Assembly (NCBI GenBank): GCA_033762375.1
Contig: JANRLQ010000007.1
Location: forward strand, 1-64,000
DNA from: RDXT01 sp033762375
GTDB lineage: Bacteria > Bacteroidota > Bacteroidia > J057
Length of the DNA stretch: 64,000 nucleotides
Direction: 5' to 3'
A model generated the notes under the pieces. The model worked only from the letters and a program-made list of their open reading frames with translations. It was not told the origin of the DNA and searched no databases. Shown piece by piece: positions 60,594-64,000 of this stretch. A program made the translations under genes and the position numbers. Each line of letters begins with the position of its first letter. Within the stretch, counting starts at the first letter, position 1.

Positions 60594-62087
60594 ATGCAAC
60601 CTTTTTTGTTTCAGACGGCCCAGCCAGACCGGCAACCGTTCCGCCCTGTACAGGCTGTACTGGCGTGGTTGCGGTATGAGCTGTACACCCAGAAACTCAA
60701 CAGCCCGCTGGGATATGTGCTGCTCACGCTGATGGCCTTCGGGGTGGCTCGGATCATTGGGGTCGGAGGTACTGCGGGGGCGACCTGGCTGATCGGGTCG
60801 CTGGTGCTGATTCCCGCCTTGCTGGTGTCCGTGTTTCATGTGCGGTTTGGACTGCTCCTGTTGACAGGTGCTTCTTTTTTTATACTGGGGCTCAAACGCT
60901 GGCTGCCCGGAGACCCGCCGGTGACCCTGTTCATAGACGCAGGGGTGGCAGCCCTGTTGTTTGGGGTTTTTCTCCGGCAGATCTCCCGCCGGGACTGGCA
61001 GTTTCTGGCTGCTCCGCTGACCTTTGTGATGGTCTTGTGGCTGGTATATAATGTCCTGGAGCTGCTCAACCCCGTAGCCCCTACCCAACTTTCGTGGATT
61101 TTTGCGGTCAGGGGCCAAGCCTGGATTTTTTTGCTGTATGCCGTCGGGTTATATGTATTTGACGACCTGAAGTACCTGCGGCGGCTGGCATTTATGTGGG
61201 TAGCCATAGTCACCCTCAGTGCGGTGTATGGTTTGGTGCAGGAATTTTTTGGCCTCCGGGGGTTTGAGTGGAAATGGGCCCTGGCCAATGCCGACAATTA
61301 CTCCCTGATCGAGGGCGGGAGGCGTACGTTTTCCTTTTTCTCCGACCCGGCCATATTTGGCAATCTCCTCAGTGTCACCAGTTTGTTTACCCTGGTATTT
61401 ATCACCCTGAGCCGGATGCCCCTCATGCGCAAGGCCCTGCTGGCCGGTGCCCTGCTGCTGATGCTGGCGGCCATGCTCACGACAGGTACCCGTACCGCCT
61501 GGCTGATCCTGCCCGCCGGGTATGGCCTGGTCATGCTCTTGACCCTCAACCTGCGCATCTGGCTGACGGGCCTCCTCGGCGTCGGGCTGGGTGCACTGAT
61601 CTGGTTTATGGCACCCGCCACCCCGCAGGTACAGCGGATCAAAGAATCCTTTGTGCCGGAGCGCACAGCCTCCTTCCGCCTCCGGATGAATGAAGAAAAC
61701 GATGCCCAGCCGTTTATCTATCGTTATCCGATGGGCAGTGGCGTCGGCACCACCGGGGGATGGGGGCAACGCATCACCCCAGACGAACCCCTCGCCCAAC
61801 TCCCCGCCAAAGGCGGATACCTCCGCATGGCCGTCGAGACCGGCTGGATCGGCCTGATCCTCTACCTGGCCCTGATCTGCACGGCACTTATCACCAGTAT
61901 CCGGGGGTATTTCCGGGCCGAACATTACCAACTCCGCACCTGGTACGCTGCGTTTGCGGGGGTGATTTTTGCGCTGGCACTCGCCGAATATACCCACCAG
62001 ACCCTGACCCAGATGCCCCTCAACCTCCTGTTTTGCCTGAGCCTGGCAGCCGTAGTCCGGCTGCGGGGGGTGACACCTGCTGCGTGA
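60594..62087 (+). CDS. O-antigen polymerase/ligase-like membrane protein (Wzy/WaaL type)
   Basis: 497 residues with about 11-12 hydrophobic segments. A large polar loop near residues 345-420 includes the SFRLRMNEENDAQPFIYRYP and PMGSGVGTTGG stretch, and the preceding GTRTAWLILPAGYG segment is typical of Wzy_C family proteins. It would polymerise or ligate exported polysaccharide repeats. It is the last gene of the unit that starts with the receiver/pseudo-receiver/transferase genes. Confidence 0.85.
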   Translation: MQPFLFQTAQPDRQPFRPVQAVLAWLRYELYTQKLNSPLGYVLLTLMAFGVARIIGVGGTAGATWLIGSLVLIPALLVSVFHVRFGLLLLTGASFFILGLKRWLPGDPPVTLFIDAGVAALLFGVFLRQISRRDWQFLAAPLTFVMVLWLVYNVLELLNPVAPTQLSWIFAVRGQAWIFLLYAVGLYVFDDLKYLRRLAFMWVAIVTLSAVYGLVQEFFGLRGFEWKWALANADNYSLIEGGRRTFSFFSDPAIFGNLLSVTSLFTLVFITLSRMPLMRKALLAGALLLMLAAMLTTGTRTAWLILPAGYGLVMLLTLNLRIWLTGLLGVGLGALIWFMAPATPQVQRIKESFVPERTASFRLRMNEENDAQPFIYRYPMGSGVGTTGGWGQRITPDEPLAQLPAKGGYLRMAVETGWIGLILYLALICTALITSIRGYFRAEHYQLRTWYAAFAGVIFALALAEYTHQTLTQMPLNLLFCLSLAAVVRLRGVTPAA

Positions 62088-62343
62088 GGGGGAGGCAACG
62101 ACATACTGGTCCCGCTATTTTTTCCTGTAAATTATACCTCGCACAGACGTACCTGCCCGTACTGGCTCGGGACCTAATACCCAACCTGCATCATCCGTAA
62201 ACATACCTCAACATAATTCGTTATATAAAAATGATTTGTATCCCTATATGACCACCCTCATGCATATCACTTAGATGTATGCCCGCAGGTGCTGCTCAAA
62301 TTTATGATACAACTTTGTACAACCTATTAACAATCATGCGCTT

Positions 62344-62757
62344 ATGAATGCCCCTGCTGCTAAGATTATTATGGCAGTCCTGCTCATGTCTGTATGCTTC
62401 AGCAGCCTGCAGGGACAGTCACTTCCTGATGTTGGCTATGTCAATGGTGTGCGTCTGGCAGACATACAGGCTCCTTATCTGATACTTACGCCCGCAGCCT
62501 GGGGAGGATATATGACACTGGTTGAGTACGGAAACCCAGCCAATGACACCACCATTTGGAACAAGTATGTAAACAGGAAGATACCAGCCAGTGTGCTTAC
62601 GGACAGCACGCAAAAACCGGTACGGACGGGGGTATATAGCAGACCTCAGGATGTGGCAGTCTTGTTGACTTTCATGCACAGACAGGGATGGGCATATCAC
62701 AGCAGGCTCGAATCTTTTCAGAACACTCCGAATCATTTTATATTTCAAAAAATATAG
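62344..62757 (+). CDS. Small exported protein of unknown function
   Basis: 137 residues. Signal peptide: APAAKIIMAVLLMSVCFSSLQGQ, probably cut after residue 25. The mature part of about 110 residues is beta-rich (YLILTPAAWGGYMTLVEYG), with a basic cluster near 75. No family recognised. An AACTTTG-containing stretch with a TA(n4)TTTG-like order lies 30 bases before the ATG. It stands alone; a hairpin at 62843 follows. Confidence 0.6.
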   Translation: MNAPAAKIIMAVLLMSVCFSSLQGQSLPDVGYVNGVRLADIQAPYLILTPAAWGGYMTLVEYGNPANDTTIWNKYVNRKIPASVLTDSTQKPVRTGVYSRPQDVAVLLTFMHRQGWAYHSRLESFQNTPNHFIFQKI

Positions 62758-62842
62758 TTCAGATGAGTCCCAAACAAACCGATAGCTGACTTATGCTTAT
62801 CATTATGGCTGCATGGGCGAGTGCCCAAGCACCAGCAGTAAG

Positions 62843-62879
62843 AGGGGCGGCTTTCAAACATACGGTTATAGCCGCCCCT
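62843..62879. terminator. GC-rich hairpin between convergent genes
   Basis: A 10-bp stem (62843-62852 with 62870-62879) with a 17-base loop lies between the convergent ends of the small exported protein and the T9SS repeat protein. No T-run is present on either strand, so it is a weak or factor-assisted terminator at best. Confidence 0.45.
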
Positions 62880-62890
62880 TACGTAGAAGA

Positions 62891-64000
62891 TTAATTTTTA
62901 ACAATCTTAAGGGTAGTTTGTGCACCTGTTAGGGCTGATGATACATCCAGCAAATATATACCGTCAGCCAGCTCATTAAGGTTAAGCTCAACAGTATGAG
63001 CTGCGCCGAATTTTCGACTCAGGATCATTTCCCCCATCAGATTTCGTACTGTCACCTGCACACCAGGATAGATATCACCTAACTCGATTATTACCCTGCC
63101 CTCAGTAGGATTGGGATAGCTCCTTACCAAAGTACCAAACCCCCTGTTTTCGATACTGGCAACACGATTATCCTGAAGCCGGGCAATTCTGTTTCGCCCA
63201 ATACCGTTGTATGATGTAAACACCCCTGCTACAACGATCTTCTGATCCTGCTGTAAAATCACAGAATAAACCGTATTATCAAATCCTGCTCCAGGATCAA
63301 AAGAAGCATCCAGTGATCCATCTGTATTTAGGCGAACAATATTTTTCCGGGGCACTCCATTAAAAGACGTAAAAGCTCCCGCTATCACCATTTTTCCATC
63401 CTGTTGGAACGCGATTGAATTTATCTGGAGAATTAGTTGTGCACCAAACTCCGCCCCTGGATTAAAAGAAGTATCAAGCGAGCCATCAGAGTTAAGACGA
63501 GCTATAAGCGTCCGAGGAATTCCATTAAAGGCACTAAAAGTACCTAATACCAGAATTTTTCCATCAGGCTGGAGTATAGCAGAGCGTATATATCCATCAA
63601 TTCCTGGTCCGGGATCAAAAGAATTATCAAGAGATCCATCAGAATTAAGACGGAGGATGCCATCACGAAACTCTCCATTAAATAGGGTAAACTCTCCCCC
63701 TACTATCACTTTTCCATCTGGCTGAACAGCAACTGAATAAACATAAAGACTAGTACTTTCATCTGAATTAAAAGTAGTATCCAGCGAACCGTCTATATTA
63801 AGACGAGCGATTTTATTTTGTCCAACTCCGCCAAAATTTGTAAAGCTTCCTCCCACTATCAACTTCCCGTCTGGCTGCAAAGCGAGTGAGGAAGCAAATC
63901 CATCTGTTATGCCTAAAGGGTTGAAGGTAGTATCTAAAGAGCCGTCAACATTAAGACGTGCGACGCTCTTTCTTGGAACCCCATTAAACTCCGTAAAGTC
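62891..64000 (-). CDS. Delta-60 repeat protein with T9SS sorting domain (partial)
   Basis: The frame continues past the right edge, so the N-terminus is missing. At least 369 residues are present. Most consist of repeats of about 50-55 residues around the motif RLNSDGSLDTSFNPG and QPDGKIxVxGxFTxFNG, the delta-60 or beta-propeller repeat of surface proteins. The last 75 residues are a T9SS type A sorting domain (VRSYPNPTEGRVIIEL, VQVTVRNLMGEMIL, ELADGIYLLDV, TTLKIVKN). The protein is exported over the outer membrane. Its AT-rich DNA differs from the rest of the window. Confidence 0.88.
   Translation of the reverse strand, partial: DFTEFNGVPRKSVARLNVDGSLDTTFNPLGITDGFASSLALQPDGKLIVGGSFTNFGGVGQNKIARLNIDGSLDTTFNSDESTSLYVYSVAVQPDGKVIVGGEFTLFNGEFRDGILRLNSDGSLDNSFDPGPGIDGYIRSAILQPDGKILVLGTFSAFNGIPRTLIARLNSDGSLDTSFNPGAEFGAQLILQINSIAFQQDGKMVIAGAFTSFNGVPRKNIVRLNTDGSLDASFDPGAGFDNTVYSVILQQDQKIVVAGVFTSYNGIGRNRIARLQDNRVASIENRGFGTLVRSYPNPTEGRVIIELGDIYPGVQVTVRNLMGEMILSRKFGAAHTVELNLNELADGIYLLDVSSALTGAQTTLKIVKN

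Noticed and set aside
62843..62879. Hairpin as a certain intrinsic terminator
   Set aside because: No T-run on either strand and a 17-base loop.
1..64000. CRISPR array, rRNA, tRNA, transposase or phage genes
   Set aside because: No array of short spaced repeats, no tRNA cloverleaf, no rRNA core sequence and no transposase or phage structural gene could be seen in any gap.

Overview
The window is a piece of a Bacteroidota chromosome, most likely from a Saprospirales-type lineage; this is inferred and not proven. Three observations support it. Two proteins carry C-terminal type IX secretion (T9SS) sorting domains (18477-20069 and the partial gene at the right edge). Many genes are preceded by the Bacteroidota -7 promoter box TAnnTTTG (for example 9187, 22189, 47583, 53749 on + and 18140, 33017, 42887, 50450, 58658 on -). 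The gene families themselves also fit (FabH/EF-P/AccBC run, CmpX-like channels, DUF2306, SpoIIE/STAS switches). GC content is fairly high for the phylum. I see no rRNA, tRNA, CRISPR array, insertion sequence or prophage.

Layout. 1-7.1 kb: core genes, namely the 3' end of rpoB, rpoC, pyrR and glyA, with a terminator-like hairpin between rpoB and rpoC. 7.2-9.9 kb: tatC, a uracil-DNA glycosylase, a hotdog thioesterase and a LolD-type ATPase. 9.9-14.1 kb (- strand): a CmpX-like channel, a small conserved protein, an ECF sigma factor, the pyruvate dehydrogenase E1 beta chain, an unknown exported protein and an HD hydrolase. 14.2-18.1 kb: phospholipid synthesis (acyltransferase plus GpsA), then dapD. 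18.5-25.5 kb: a T9SS cargo protein, then fabH, a lipoprotein, efp, accB, accC and a ComA-like phosphosulfolactate synthase. 25.6-33.6 kb: DUF202 and MscS membrane proteins, NadR, a Uma2-family protein, a polysaccharide deacetylase with a FemAB-like acyltransferase, upp, an aminotransferase and a PPC-domain lipoprotein.

33.7-38.1 kb holds two lipoproteins, one with a tail of about 36 acidic residues, and a small regulon: membrane protein, winged-helix regulator and exported protein, with a shared palindrome (TAAACYAGTTTA) in front of the first and last genes. 38.1-41.6 kb encodes two Wzz-type chain-length proteins, one fused to a BY-kinase-like ATPase. 41.7-48.6 kb holds a SpoT-like HD protein, rdgB, a BI-1 membrane protein, a response regulator plus large hybrid kinase, an alpha/beta-hydrolase lacking its nucleophile, and holA.

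48.6-62.1 kb is rich in signalling: a NarL-type regulator beside a degenerate kinase, a lipoprotein-like sensor kinase, TerC, an RsbU/RsbV/RsbW-type partner switch with no sigma factor beside it, a Rieske protein, an EGF lipoprotein, and an exopolysaccharide unit. In that unit a receiver protein precedes a pseudo-receiver/sugar-transferase fusion, a 42-residue membrane protein and a Wzy/ligase-like polymerase. The right edge has a small exported protein and a partial T9SS protein made of repeats.

Together the accessory genes point to a surface-polysaccharide producer with dense two-component control: the Wzz pair, the deacetylase/FemAB pair and the transferase/Wzy unit could serve one pathway. 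Intergenic DNA at 33.6, 35.2 and 50.5-50.8 kb contains short interspersed-repeat-like sequences.
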